Shown: piece by piece, positions 1 to 10,115 of the stretch
Position numbering within the stretch: position 1 is the stretch's first letter
How the letters are laid out: each line of letters starts with the position of its first letter
DNA from: Myrmaecium sp. VS I D KN 1
Lineage: Eukaryota > Ascomycota > Dothideomycetes > Valsariales > Valsariaceae
Assembly (NCBI GenBank): GCA_019775845.1
Contig: JADQAV010000015.1
Location: 682,001-746,000 of the forward strand
Reading direction: 5' to 3'
Length of the DNA stretch: 64,000 nt
Made by a program: the position numbers and the translations under genes
The notes under the pieces: generated by a model
The model's database searches: none
The model's input: only the letters and a program-made list of their open reading frames with translations
Told to the model about the DNA's origin: nothing

Positions 1-1078
1 GCTCGCTGGCATATATATGCACAACCGAAACATCGTTCCCGTGGCGCAGCTTTGTGAGCTCGTTCACTAGCTTGTCACGGAGACGTGCGGTGTGAGCGGA
101 GACCTGGACGAGAGAGCCAAACAGCTCGGCGTGCGTATTCAGTGCTGGCGCAATGGCAGCAAGCGAATGAATAGGGGGCGTTCCCTCTTCTAGCCGCTCT
201 GCTAAGCTAGATTTCCACTCCATGTAGCCACTGTCAGGCTGGATCTCCAGATTCTTGGGCATAATAACCATGTCCACTGTCCCACCGCCAAAATATCTCC
301 GCTGATGAAAGAGGTGAGCGGCATGTTTGTTTACAAGAAGGACGCCGAGATCCGGAAGTCCAAAGATCTTGTAGAGGCTGAAGACTATGAAGGATGCATG
401 CGAGGCAGGGGAGTTCGTAAGGTCCATCGGATGCGAGGAGAGTAGAGAGGAGGCATCGAGGAGGGTGTGGATTTCGTCCGTGTGCTTCCGGCGAAGATTG
501 TAAACCCTCTCGCACCAGTTCAATGGTAAGCGGCGGCCATTGAAGTTGCTTTGTGCCGGGTAGGCCAACAGGGCGAGACTTTCTGCCCTCTTGGATGGAA
601 ACCCAGCCTCCGCCTCTTGAAGCCACTCTTCAACCGAACTGTCCCCCCATAGACACTTTGAGCTTCCGCTCAATTCTCTCATACCCACTAAGCTGGTATG
701 GTTATCCCGGTGGTAAATATAGCTGAACCCTTTTGTATTTCCTCTGCTGTGCTCTCTCAAAGCCTCCCCAACGATTTTTGCTCCGGCCGTCGCATTCGCC
801 GTGAACACAACCTCCCACGAGTCGGAATCCGCGCGGACCAACTTCAAAATTCGGGCGCGTGCATCTTCGAGCATCTGGGTGCTGGCTAAACTGGAAGGAG
901 AGGCGGAATGAGGGTTTCCGAAGAGTGAGGTTGAGAGAATGGAGGAGTAGCGATGGACGAGCCGAGCAGGTAAAGGGGGCTGGCCGGCGGCATCAAGATA
1001 CAGACAATTGTGAAGAGTCGGGTAGTCGGTCTGGCGGATGGTCTCGACATGCCTGTCATACGCTTCGGGGGACGTCAT
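1..1078 (-). CDS. MOCOS-like class V aminotransferase / cysteine-desulfurase-fold enzyme (3' end beyond window)
   Basis: The frame is open from the ATG at 1078 to the left edge: 359 residues with no stop and no intron needed. Family landmarks of molybdenum-cofactor sulfurase are in order: YLDAAGQPP near the N-terminus (DHAG in true MOCOS), FGNPHS, IYHRDNHTSLVG, YPAQSNFNGRRLPL, the PLP-lysine segment FSLYKIFGLPDLGVLLVNK, YFGGGTVDMVI and LEEGTPP. These enzymes use pyridoxal phosphate; in MOCOS this half takes sulfur from cysteine to sulfurate the Mo cofactor. Whether a C-terminal MOSC domain follows cannot be seen. The partner P450 and terpene cyclase suggest it may instead be a tailoring or aminotransferase-like enzyme of a metabolite cluster; that is inference. 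The family is sure, the substrate is not. Confidence 0.85.
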   Translation of the reverse strand, partial: MTSPEAYDRHVETIRQTDYPTLHNCLYLDAAGQPPLPARLVHRYSSILSTSLFGNPHSASPSSLASTQMLEDARARILKLVRADSDSWEVVFTANATAGAKIVGEALREHSRGNTKGFSYIYHRDNHTSLVGMRELSGSSKCLWGDSSVEEWLQEAEAGFPSKRAESLALLAYPAQSNFNGRRLPLNWCERVYNLRRKHTDEIHTLLDASSLLSSHPMDLTNSPASHASFIVFSLYKIFGLPDLGVLLVNKHAAHLFHQRRYFGGGTVDMVIMPKNLEIQPDSGYMEWKSSLAERLEEGTPPIHSLAAIAPALNTHAELFGSLVQVSAHTARLRDKLVNELTKLRHGNDVSVVHIYASE

Positions 1079-1979
1079 TGTTGCCGCAGGTATATCGGAA
1101 AGAACATCACCTATGGGCAAACAGTTGAGAACTGAGGGGACAGGAGGATCTGGTCCTAGTGGGGACATGATCAGGACCGCGGTCGGTCAACGCGGTCAAG
1201 AGCCGCGGTGATGGGGCTCGTCGATGTCGGCTCTAAATGATGCAGGATGCAACGAAACGTAACGTCCTATCCGCAGCCACGAACGACTGTGAACGAAAGG
1301 AAAGGGGACACTTTGACTCCCGTCATTTGCGGCGAAACGCGGCAGAGGCGGGTCACAGTATGTAGTATGCCCTTGAGTGGATAGATAAGACGTGGGATGA
1401 GGTTGGTCGTCGGCGGGTTCCGATGAGCGCCCTCTTTCGGGGCAAATGGGTGCGGGTCCAGCGGGGTCGAGCTGAAAGCAATCAGAGATGGAGTGGCGAT
1501 GGGGAGAAGGAAGAGGTGGTGCGTGCTGTAACCCAGAGATTCATCCGTGCGAGATGGAAATCGTAAAGCTGTACGACGTCCTCGGAACTTCCTGATGGAG
1601 AATGAATGTACTGGGGTACCAGTCAACCGACCCCCTCCTATCCCTGTGTCCGGGGAAGCTCAAGAGTGGGGTTGCAGCCATGAGTAAGCTGAGACAGGGT
1701 CCGAGCCATTGGCCAGATTCATTACGAAATAAACGCCTTATGCGAGCCAATAGATTAACATCCTCGTGCTCTCCACCTTGATACATGCATGTACGTCCTG
1801 TTCGCCGTTCGTCCGGGGTTGTGGGAAATCAGTAGCATGCGGCTGTCCCCTTGAGTGGGGCGAGGGGGTTGCCTCAGAAGCTAAAGTAGATCTCCACTCA
1901 TTGTGTCCTGTCTGATTTGCAACCTTATCCAACGACAATCGTCCTGGCGTATGCCGTGATCGCGTGCTTTACACCGCCT
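1079..1979. other. Intergenic: promoter of the MOCOS-like gene and 3' flank of the P450
   Basis: Both flanking genes are on the minus strand, so this 0.9 kb should contain the P450 terminator (near 1980) and the promoter of the MOCOS-like gene (near 1078). No open frame here has a recognisable protein. I see no repeat or RNA gene. Confidence 0.6.
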
Positions 1980-3762
1980 CTAGGCGTCGTGAACTGGCAG
2001 CACTTTGATCCTTACCCCTTGACTTCCCTTTCCGTACACCGGCGTCGTGCAATCTCCCACGATCCTGATGTCCCTCTCATAGCTCGTCTCATACAAACAT
2101 AGCCTGCCTCGGTCCCCCTCCATCACCACCTCCTTGCTGCCGAAGTTCCTGAAGATCCTAGCCAGGGAAAGATAGATCTCCGTGTAGGCGAGGTTGATGC
2201 CTACGCACTGCCGTGTCCCCCTGCTAAACGGTACGAGATATTTGTCCAGCTTTGGATTGGACGCAGTGGTGGGGTGCTCTGGATCGTCGAGCCATCGTTC
2301 TGGGCGGAACGCGTGGGGATCCTCAAAGTAGTCCGGATTGAAGTGGATAAGCGTACAGGTCAAGCTAACGGGGACGCCTGGGCGCAGCTCATAAGTCTGA
2401 GCTGGATTGGAAGGGTTCGTGTAGATGAGCGTTTCGTCCACGGGTATACGCTGTAGACGAGTCGACACTCCATTGCCATGCCGAAGGCCTTCCTTGATGA
2501 CACCGGAGAGATATGGGAGATTCTCCAACAAAGTGGCCGAGGGCATGTTGTTTGCGTCGGGAATGGCAGAGAAGAGTTCCTCCTTGAGCCTACGAAGGGT
2601 GTCTGGCTGAGAGAGCAGGTAGAATGCAATCGTGGACATCACGGTAGATGTCGTTAGCGTGCCGGCCACAACGACAGCGACGGCATCTTGCCACAGACGG
2701 TCGGGGGATTGTTCCTGGGGAGGGAGTGAAGAGTTCAGGATCGAGTGGAAGATCGTCGTGTTTCCGGTAGATCTAGACTTTTCAACGTACGACTCCCGAT
2801 TTCCACATATCTCGTATACGTGGGTTATGATATCTCGGTTCAACTTGATGAACCCAGCCATTCGAGGGAAGATGCGATGCTGAATATTGTCCGGCAAAAG
2901 GCGCATGATGGTCAAAGTCCAGGGAAGTTGTTTGACCAGATGGCCGAGCTGAGCTCCACTTTCGCCAGCATGCTGGAAGCTAGGATCAAAATCCGGAGCA
3001 TCGACGCGACCCATGTCCCAGCCAAAAGCGTATTTCATGACGATGTCTAAGTTCGTTAGATCGATCTATGAAGAATGTATAAGCGGGGGAAACGTACCAT
3101 TGCTCAATGCAGCAAATGCAGAGGTTACATTGAGCGGCTCGCCAGACTCTTTGAAATCATCGAAGCGATCTACTAGCCTGCTGCAGACAGCCTCAATGCT
3201 GGGCTGGAGGCTGCGGACTTTGGCCTTGGAAAAGAAAGGATTTAATGCACCTCTCCGTAATCGATGCAGGTCGTGGCTTTCGGTGGCGAAGCCCGACTCA
3301 GGCCATCCAGACTGCTTGGCGAACCAAGGCCACTTGTCGCGCCGGCGAGATGCGCCTGTGTAGACCTCATCGTAGAAGCTACCGTCGAGGACATGCACCT
3401 CATACGGGTTTATGCGCACGACAGGTCCGTACCGCTGGTGTAATTCTTTGATCTTCCAGATGTACTGGCCCGTGTGCCAAACATCATAGTAGAACTCATA
3501 CCTAAGCCGCACCAGTCAGTTGAAGTGACGACGGCACGCTGCTGATGTCGACAGGGTCGCACAGCCGGGTCATAGGGGATTGTGCATGCCAGAAAGTCAG
3601 TTTCGCCAGGAATGGCCCGGGGATGTCGGCGGCCGGACTGCAAAAGATCCTGCGAAAGCCTAGGATAAGGAGGTAAAAGGCGTAGAGCACGAAGGTAGCA
3701 ATGAGGAGGCCATTGGTTTCGACTGCTCCGGCGAGCTCGAGAAGCTCTGTGAGAATTGCCAT
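1980..3762 (-). CDS. Cytochrome P450 monooxygenase (microsomal, class E group I type)
   Basis: Three exons: 3762..3590 (or ..3563), 3501..3098, 3046..1980, giving 547 (or 556) residues. An N-terminal hydrophobic anchor (LLIATFVLYAFYLLILGF) is followed by the proline hinge DIPGPFLAK. Later come the helix-I oxygen-binding segment VAGTLTTS, the K-helix ExxR (KEGLR), the PERW-type FRPERWL, and the haem loop FSRGTRQCVG, whose cysteine ligates iron. The C-terminal half resembles the fungal CYP58/CYP65-type enzymes that include trichodiene oxygenase. It would oxidise a hydrophobic scaffold at the ER membrane with a CPR partner. It is divergent from the terpene cyclase over a shared 1.1-kb promoter, so the cyclase product is the obvious candidate substrate (inference). 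The first intron has two possible donors, a GC at 3589 or a GT at 3562, both in frame; the GC form gives the usual family spacing. Confidence 0.92.
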
Positions 3763-4869
3763 GACCAATGCGTGGAACGCTCTTCGCTGGCGGAAGGGCA
3801 AGCAAAAGTGGCCAGAGAGACAGAGAAGGTCCGGAGGGAAGTGGTGAAGGTGCAAGACGAGGAGGCTATATCAGGCTATATCCGGCACATCCCCGCCAGC
3901 ATTGCCCACTGCAGGGATGGGTGCGGGTGGAGCCAGGTCCGGCGCGGCGCACGGATTGCTGTGCGGGTGGGAGAGGCGCGGTCCGCGGGGGAGGGGTCAG
4001 GCACTACCTCAGTTAGTACAAGGTTCAGGATCACCAGCGGCGCCGGCTCCCTGATAAGAAAAACTGGGGACGCGGAACGGCAGCGACTGGAAGGGGAACG
4101 TGCGTCAACTGCCACTGCTTGGGGAAAACGTCGGCTCAACTAGGCAATCGACCGTCGATCTTCCGTCCCAGTTGTTGTCGGCGGTTGCTTGACGGTTGTT
4201 GCAGTTGGATCGTTTGACCTGGGTCGTTGGACTCTTGCACGCATGGGCGTAAGGTTGCGTCAGGGACGAGTCGGGACGCGAAGACCTGAGTCAAGCAACC
4301 AACCTAGATTTCTTAGTTGCCCCCAGAGCACACGGAACGGGTAAGGACGCAGCCGTGAAGAGGGGCAAACCTAAGAACAAGCTGCTGATATGGAGGAGGT
4401 AGTTAGCTCCAACATCATGAGGTCGGTGTTCAGGATGGGTCGAAGGAACCCGATGGGAGTGGGTAAGGTCAATTAGCTGCAGACCCGCCAGTGGTTCCGA
4501 GCTGGGATGCTCTCCACCGCTGCATGAGCGATTGAAGGGTCCGATCGCGTAACGGCTATTCTCATCTCTCCTTGAGCCAGCTGCGGCAATAGCATCAACG
4601 ACCTTAACTCGGCTTTAGAGTTACCCCCGCCCGCCGCTTTCTCACCGCTATTCAAGGACTATCGAGAGTGCTCCACATAGAATTGCTCCACTGCGGCAGG
4701 ACCAGTGCCTTTGGAAGCGGCTTCGACCGCGCAGTCCAAGCTGAAGGAAGCCCTTAGAGTCCATATGCGGAACGGATGCTATGTACGATACTAAGATCGC
4801 GCCGAGGAACGTCCGTTGGCCCTGCTATTGCCGCGTAGTGATGTCCAGCTCTGATAGATAAATGCAATC
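3763..4869. promoter_or_regulatory. Divergent promoter region shared by the P450 and the terpene cyclase
   Basis: The two start codons (3762 minus, 4870 plus) point away from each other across 1.1 kb without a credible gene. It contains a perfect 10-nt direct repeat, aggctatatc twice, at 3863-3882, about 100 bp upstream of the P450 start. No specific transcription-factor site can be assigned from sequence alone. Confidence 0.55.
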
Positions 4870-6246
4870 ATGGATACGCTCGGTGCCTCTCCTGCATGTC
4901 ACCCACCCCGCCTGCCAGCGATGCCCTCCATGTTTTCAGCTCTTCCATCTCTTTTTTCATTTCCTTCTTGTCCACCTTTCTTCCCCGGAGGCTTGCTCCC
5001 CAAGTCGAAGCAGGAAAGGCAGGGCACATCTCATACACCCACTCCCCTGGCCTCCAGCGATTCATTGCTCTCTGGCCCAAAATATGACTGTCTGAGCTTC
5101 ACCAGGATTGAGTGCCTGTCCAAAGAGGAGCGTGATAGCATTTTTGGGACCGTCGAAGACCTCCTCGTCAACTTCCTCGGCGCCATCAATTACCAACATG
5201 CTCGTCACGTCCGAGACCAGGTTTTACGGGACAGTCTCCTCCAGTGGGGTTCCACTTCAGGTTTCAGGGCCGCCGCGGGGAGCCAGCGATTTCACGATGC
5301 GCTGCATGACACCTCTTCGTCCTGCGTTGAGCACTTCTACCCCTTCGCCAACGCTGAGGCGAGATTGTGTATGGGGCAAGCCAGCTGCGCAGCGATTGGC
5401 ATCGACGACTCCGTCTCTCAGCCAGATGCTCTCGAAGGGCTGCAGCACTTTTCCTCGCGCCTATGGCTCGGTGAGCCACAGCCGGAGGGATGGTGCAAGC
5501 TTTTCGAGACCACCAGCCGGGAGTTCTGCCGCTACTATGGCGCCAGAGATCCGCTTGTCGGTAGCTTCGCGGCAAACGCGTGGTCCTCCTTCGCGGACGC
5601 CTGCTGCCTCGAGGAGCGATACGCCACGGAACTCCCAGCGCAGCTGGAGCGCATGGATACTTTAAAGATCGGACTGACGTGGGGAGGCGAAAGCTTCCCA
5701 TACCATTTTCGCCGCGAATTGGGTGTGCCTCGCACGTACATGACATCCATATTCAAGGCCTCAGATGAGGAGGAGGTCCCCTTCAAGATGTGGAATGCTG
5801 CAATCACGGACTTGGAGGCCTATATTGTGCTGGTCAACGACATTATGTCCTTTCCCAAGGAGCTGAAGAACGGAGAGGCGACACCGTACCTGTCACTCAC
5901 CACCGAGATGAAACGACAAGCTGGATGCCCGTCGCAGTTCGCTTCCAAGGATGGCCTATGGACCTTCCGTGACACTTTGCACGTAACCATCGACATGATC
6001 AGAGAGAGTACAGCCACGCTGGACCGTACTTTTGTCGAGTTTGCAGCGTCCTTTCCCGAGAGCGATGGTGGCCAGGAGGCACGCGATGCGAGGCTGGCCG
6101 CTCGACTGTGGACGGGCTTTCGCAACGGCTACATTGCCTACCACGTCAACGACGCGAGATACCGGCTGGACAAGCTGAGGGCATACTTCAACGGACCGAT
6201 CGAGGCCTCTGGTGATAAGAGAATCGACTCGCCGCAGCTCAGCTGA
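4870..6246 (+). CDS. Terpene cyclase of the trichodiene synthase (TRI5) family
   Basis: Single-exon frame of 458 residues. Class I terpene synthases ionise a prenyl diphosphate (farnesyl diphosphate for most TRI5-type enzymes) with three Mg2+ ions. The metal-binding triad is clear: VNDIMSFPKE (N323, S327, E331). The aspartate-rich site is GIDDSVS (D179, D180), with the acidic residue usual a few positions later absent. A C-terminal DARYRLDKL supplies the Arg-Tyr pair that senses diphosphate. The last ~100 residues (GYIAYHVNDARYR) match the corresponding part of TRI5. The first ~70 residues are Pro/Ser-rich and unlike the family; the true start may be one of the later ATGs (for example 4921), or an unseen intron may lie there. 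The divergent P450 makes a sesquiterpenoid pathway likely. The product cannot be read from sequence; longiborneol-synthase-like enzymes are in the same family. Confidence 0.9.
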   Translation: MDTLGASPACHPPRLPAMPSMFSALPSLFSFPSCPPFFPGGLLPKSKQERQGTSHTPTPLASSDSLLSGPKYDCLSFTRIECLSKEERDSIFGTVEDLLVNFLGAINYQHARHVRDQVLRDSLLQWGSTSGFRAAAGSQRFHDALHDTSSSCVEHFYPFANAEARLCMGQASCAAIGIDDSVSQPDALEGLQHFSSRLWLGEPQPEGWCKLFETTSREFCRYYGARDPLVGSFAANAWSSFADACCLEERYATELPAQLERMDTLKIGLTWGGESFPYHFRRELGVPRTYMTSIFKASDEEEVPFKMWNAAITDLEAYIVLVNDIMSFPKELKNGEATPYLSLTTEMKRQAGCPSQFASKDGLWTFRDTLHVTIDMIRESTATLDRTFVEFAASFPESDGGQEARDARLAARLWTGFRNGYIAYHVNDARYRLDKLRAYFNGPIEASGDKRIDSPQLS

Positions 6247-6761
6247 GAAGCGTGAGCGCGGAATCATCGCTTTCTGTCAGCTTCTGCTGGCGGATGTACC
6301 TGTCAACTATCATGACTCAAGACGTTTGTCGCAGGAGTTTGTGCTGGCGTTGGTTGAAGAACTGATGGGCTAGGATGAGGTTTCGGTTCGGTTAGGCTTG
6401 CGGGCGGTGTGCCTCCGCACATCCCCGAAGGGGAAACGGCACGTGGGGAGCCGGGAAACATGGGTGCAACCGCCGCTACCTCTAGTACCCTATGTACTAC
6501 GTACTCCGTAGATAGGGATGATTGTAATACATGGTAGACACATAACTCGGATGGTTGAATAGGAAGGATTCGTTGTTCGTGAATAGAATACTCTGAACGG
6601 TTCAAATATCTAACTCTGAAATCTCTCTGCGAAGGTATACTAGTAGTCTAACAAGCGTTTTCTACATCATCCCGTTATAGAGATGGAATGACCGCCTTTC
6701 CGCATCATCTGCGGGCCGAGGGCGCGAACTCCAAAACGTCCGCCAAATTCGGCTGTACCTA
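6247..6761. other. Convergent intergenic region
   Basis: Three-prime flanks of the terpene cyclase (plus) and the DUF1275 gene (minus). No supported gene, repeat or RNA seen. Confidence 0.55.
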
Positions 6762-7704
6762 TCAGGCGCTCTCGCTCTCCGTCCTTTTGCTGGACCAAAT
6801 CAACCAACCTATCCCAGCAATCGCTTTCAGCCCTCCAGCCAGCCAAAGAGCCCCCTCCATCCCTGCATTTGTCCGAGCCATCCATCCTCCGATTAAACCC
6901 CCAACAAGCATGAGGACCACGGCGGCACATCTTCGGTTCCTTTTTGGGTTTCCGTGCACTGTGAACAGGTGCGGATCGCTAGCGATACCGAAATACACTG
7001 ATGTCAAAACGGTGGTGGGAATCTCCCGGAATCCGAAGATATCACTCGCGTTGACTTGGCCCCCTGCCTGGAACCCGAGCAAGGCGATCGGAATGAGCTC
7101 GCGTCGGGGGATGTCGGTTACGTCTGAGCTCACCACCCCAGTCTGCACAAGCGCGGCGGAGAGGAGGATGCAGATCGCTTGCAGCAAAAAGGAGAGGCTG
7201 AGGGAGATCCGGCGGCGGTTACCGACATGGCGCGTAAGCGAGAAGAGGAAAGAGCCCAGGAGGAAGCATGCGATGCTGACCAGTGAACGAAGCCAGCCGT
7301 ACGGCTTGGAGGCGGGTTGGTTTGAGGCACCGAGGGCCACGAAGATGGTGTTCCCTAGGGATGTCAGCTTGTTTGCATCTTCAATAATCACACTTGGGTA
7401 GTCATGCGGGATCTAGGCGGCTAGCTTCCGTTCACGTACCCGTCTGCATGCTCACAAACGTGCTCCAAGCATTGTAGGTGCTGCTATCGCAGAGCCCCGA
7501 TACGAAGCAGCAAAGCAGCAGCATCAAGTCCGCGTGCCTGATCTCCACGTCCTTGCTCACATGCTTGCACGCGCGTTGCAGGAGCCCATGGCCTTCAGAG
7601 GAACGTCGACGCGGCGAGTAGTTGTTGTCACTGTCCACCGCGCCGTTCTCCAGATTGCCGGCTTTGTTATCGTCGTCGTCGTCACCTAGGGCGCGCTGAA
7701 ACAT
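6762..7704 (-). CDS. DUF1275 (YoaK-family) membrane protein
   Basis: Exons 7704..7440 and 7354..6762 (intron GTACGT...CTAG, 85 nt) give 285 residues. After a ~50-residue acidic/basic cytosolic tail comes the family signature DLMLLLCCFVSGLCDSSTYN and, across the intron, VSMQTGNTIFVALG, typical of DUF1275. About six hydrophobic segments follow (for example SIACFLLGSFLFSL, LLQAICILLSAALV, AAVVLMLVGGLIGGW). The family's role is not established; members are common beside fungal biosynthetic genes and have been proposed as transporters. It is next to and convergent with the terpene cyclase, so a link to export or membrane handling of the product is possible but unproven. Confidence 0.88.
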
Positions 7705-8390
7705 GTCTCAAGAGAATGGGAGGAATCGCGGAAGCGGGTGAATGCAATTGAGCTTCGTCCAACCTCTCTCAGTGCAAGATTCTTCCTCCTTTAGCGTCCA
7801 GCCCCTAAATAACATCTTGTCATGATCGCTGGGGGTCCGTAGATCGCTGAATCAGGTGTGGCCGGGATGACGAAATCCGCGCTATCGGCGCGTATGTCCG
7901 TGCGTCATAATCGCAGCCTAGGATTTCAGGCGTCCAGCCTTGCTGAGATCATAGGTACCAATGTTGCGTAACCTGTCACTAGCTCCAGCGGCTCTAATAG
8001 AGTGGATATAGATGACAGTCACAGTGGGATAATATCTACATTATACGCGTCTTGTCACGCTGTGCACTTGGTAAAATTGTAACTCGGCGACAAAACTGAT
8101 GGTTCGCTGATGCGACAATGTCATATTTTACTGTTACTGATACACTTACGGCTACATAGTGAAGCGCCCATGCTAGTTCATAGCCTATACGGAAGCATAC
8201 TTCACTCTTCCACGTAGTTCTACTTGGAAGTGACACGCATAGTGAATGAGCAATGTAACAAAATACATGAGCGAGCGACGTCCATAAAACCACCCCGAGA
8301 TTACCTTCCTTGGTCTCCCGACAACATCCCCATAACGGCTTTGACTACACCATTTCGCAAAAAGCCAGCACCTCGACGAAACTAATCGTG
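7705..8390. other. Divergent intergenic region
   Basis: Separates the DUF1275 start (minus) from the first paralogue's ATG at 8391. The frame of the downstream gene is open upstream to 8310 but only with a TTG, so the ATG at 8391 was chosen. AT-rich around 8030-8160. No RNA gene seen. Confidence 0.5.
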
Positions 8391-10115
8391 ATGACCATGC
8401 CACTTGACACCCCTGGTTCGTGGGCCGGCACTCTGGCGTCGATGAACAAGAATCAAGACACGATCAGCGCAGTCCTTGAAGGCTACGAACCGCAAGTCGG
8501 TTCATTCGACCCTATTGCTCAGGACGCAGCTATCTCAAATCCAGCCGATCGATCGCCATCTTTCAACACCACCGCAGACGGTGATTCTACTATGACCGGT
8601 ACCTCCGAAACCTATGGCCAGGGGCTTGGGAGCTCACAGCGTCCGGAACCACAGCCTGAAGCCTTTGAGCCTGCCATACCAGGTTTCCAGCACCCAGTGT
8701 CTGAACCGAGCTCGGGACCCCAACCGCTGACGGGTTCCTCGATGGATATCCCAGGCAGTAACTGGGATTTGGACAACTTCCTTGTTGACGTGGATTACAC
8801 CGGTCCCACCCCCGATGTTCAGGATACCAACGCGCTGAGATACTTCACAGCAGGCCAAGAGATCAGCGATCCAACGACCGCGGCAACAGTTTCGTTGGAC
8901 AACGAGCTTATGGATTTGACAGGCTCAGAGCCAACATCCTGTGCCCCGGTGGTTCAATGGACGGATATATCTTCGAACGACCCGTTGGCATCGAATTTCC
9001 AACCAAACGGAGGGAGCCTAGAGACGCGGAGCGTCGGCACAGGAATGCTGAAGGGGCAGAATTATACCTTCACTGATCACGATAATGCTGAGCTCAAGAG
9101 GTTTAGCCAGAAATGCAAGGCGGATCGAGCCAATAAAGCATTTCTAGAACGCGTTAGAGGCCATTCTGACCAGGCGCATCGTGATTATCCTCCATTCCCA
9201 AGCTCTTTCAACTCCTTGGAGGAGGCTCTCGATTACCTAGCGAGGTATCAGTCAAATACCACACGGACAATACTCCTTCAACTGTCCAGCTCAACTGAGA
9301 TGATTGCAAGTGTCAAGAACGAGATCCACCACTGGGCCAGCAAGGTATATGCCGCCATGGTCGATCGGAGCAGTTACAATTCCAACGCATACAATATTTC
9401 CCACCACAGGAGATGGGTTTTGACTCGCTTTTATGAACCCACATTCGTCGAGGCGACTGCGTATAAGATTATCAAGCTCGTCCTAGACCTCTATGAGCGG
9501 CCCGATGAATCACAGTTACCCAGGTTCCTAGATCACTCAGCGGATTATGCGGAAGACTGGTCCTGTGACATTGTCACACGCCTGGAGAATATCATCATGC
9601 TTCTCCGTTTACGCAAGACATCCTGCGAAGATGCTGTTGGTGTAGAGCCGAGACTCAAGCAGATTATAAACCAGCCTGTCTTCGTCTTCCAGTCTCAAGT
9701 AAACTATCAACAAGCCGAATTGAGGAAGAGGGCCTGTAGTGACGCACCATCTTCCGATTCCAGCAACCGAGCGATAAGCCATCCATCGAACCATCCCTCC
9801 CCTTTCTTTCAGCCTGGGAATGGCACAATTTCTGCCACCCAAGGATGTACTGGGCCTGTAGCCGGGGATCCAGCTACGCTCTATGGCCATCAGGATAAGA
9901 AACCCCGGCTGAACAGCCCCACATCTGCCGGCAGCCAGCTGGGTACCCCGACGTCCAACTTCCACCCCCCAATGACCACGCTCGTCAGGCAAGAGGCGTT
10001 ACATGAGGCTCAGGGTGGTCTTCAGGGAGCCATGAAAAATGGGCCCTCGGGAGAAGAGTTTCATCATTCACCATATCTTGCTAATTTGCCCGGGCGAAGC
10101 CAGGCACAGCAGTAG
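8391..10115 (+). CDS. Unrecognised fungal protein, paralogue A (intron-free copy)
   Basis: Single-exon frame of 574 residues from the ATG at 8391 (a second ATG is at 8397). I do not recognise the family. Residues 1-~225 are Ser/Thr/Gly/Pro-rich and probably disordered. A conserved, mostly helical core of ~180 residues follows (DYPPFPSSFNSLEEALDYLA ... YAAMVD ... RRWV ... AYKIIKLVLDLYERP ... NIIMLLRLRKTSCED ... IINQP). The tail is again disordered and contains a basic KKPRL patch that could be a nuclear signal. The core is clearly homologous to the protein at 12812-14271, which has three introns where this gene has none. No DNA-binding fold is recognisable; a regulatory role is only a guess. 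Confidence 0.8.
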   Translation: MTMPLDTPGSWAGTLASMNKNQDTISAVLEGYEPQVGSFDPIAQDAAISNPADRSPSFNTTADGDSTMTGTSETYGQGLGSSQRPEPQPEAFEPAIPGFQHPVSEPSSGPQPLTGSSMDIPGSNWDLDNFLVDVDYTGPTPDVQDTNALRYFTAGQEISDPTTAATVSLDNELMDLTGSEPTSCAPVVQWTDISSNDPLASNFQPNGGSLETRSVGTGMLKGQNYTFTDHDNAELKRFSQKCKADRANKAFLERVRGHSDQAHRDYPPFPSSFNSLEEALDYLARYQSNTTRTILLQLSSSTEMIASVKNEIHHWASKVYAAMVDRSSYNSNAYNISHHRRWVLTRFYEPTFVEATAYKIIKLVLDLYERPDESQLPRFLDHSADYAEDWSCDIVTRLENIIMLLRLRKTSCEDAVGVEPRLKQIINQPVFVFQSQVNYQQAELRKRACSDAPSSDSSNRAISHPSNHPSPFFQPGNGTISATQGCTGPVAGDPATLYGHQDKKPRLNSPTSAGSQLGTPTSNFHPPMTTLVRQEALHEAQGGLQGAMKNGPSGEEFHHSPYLANLPGRSQAQQ

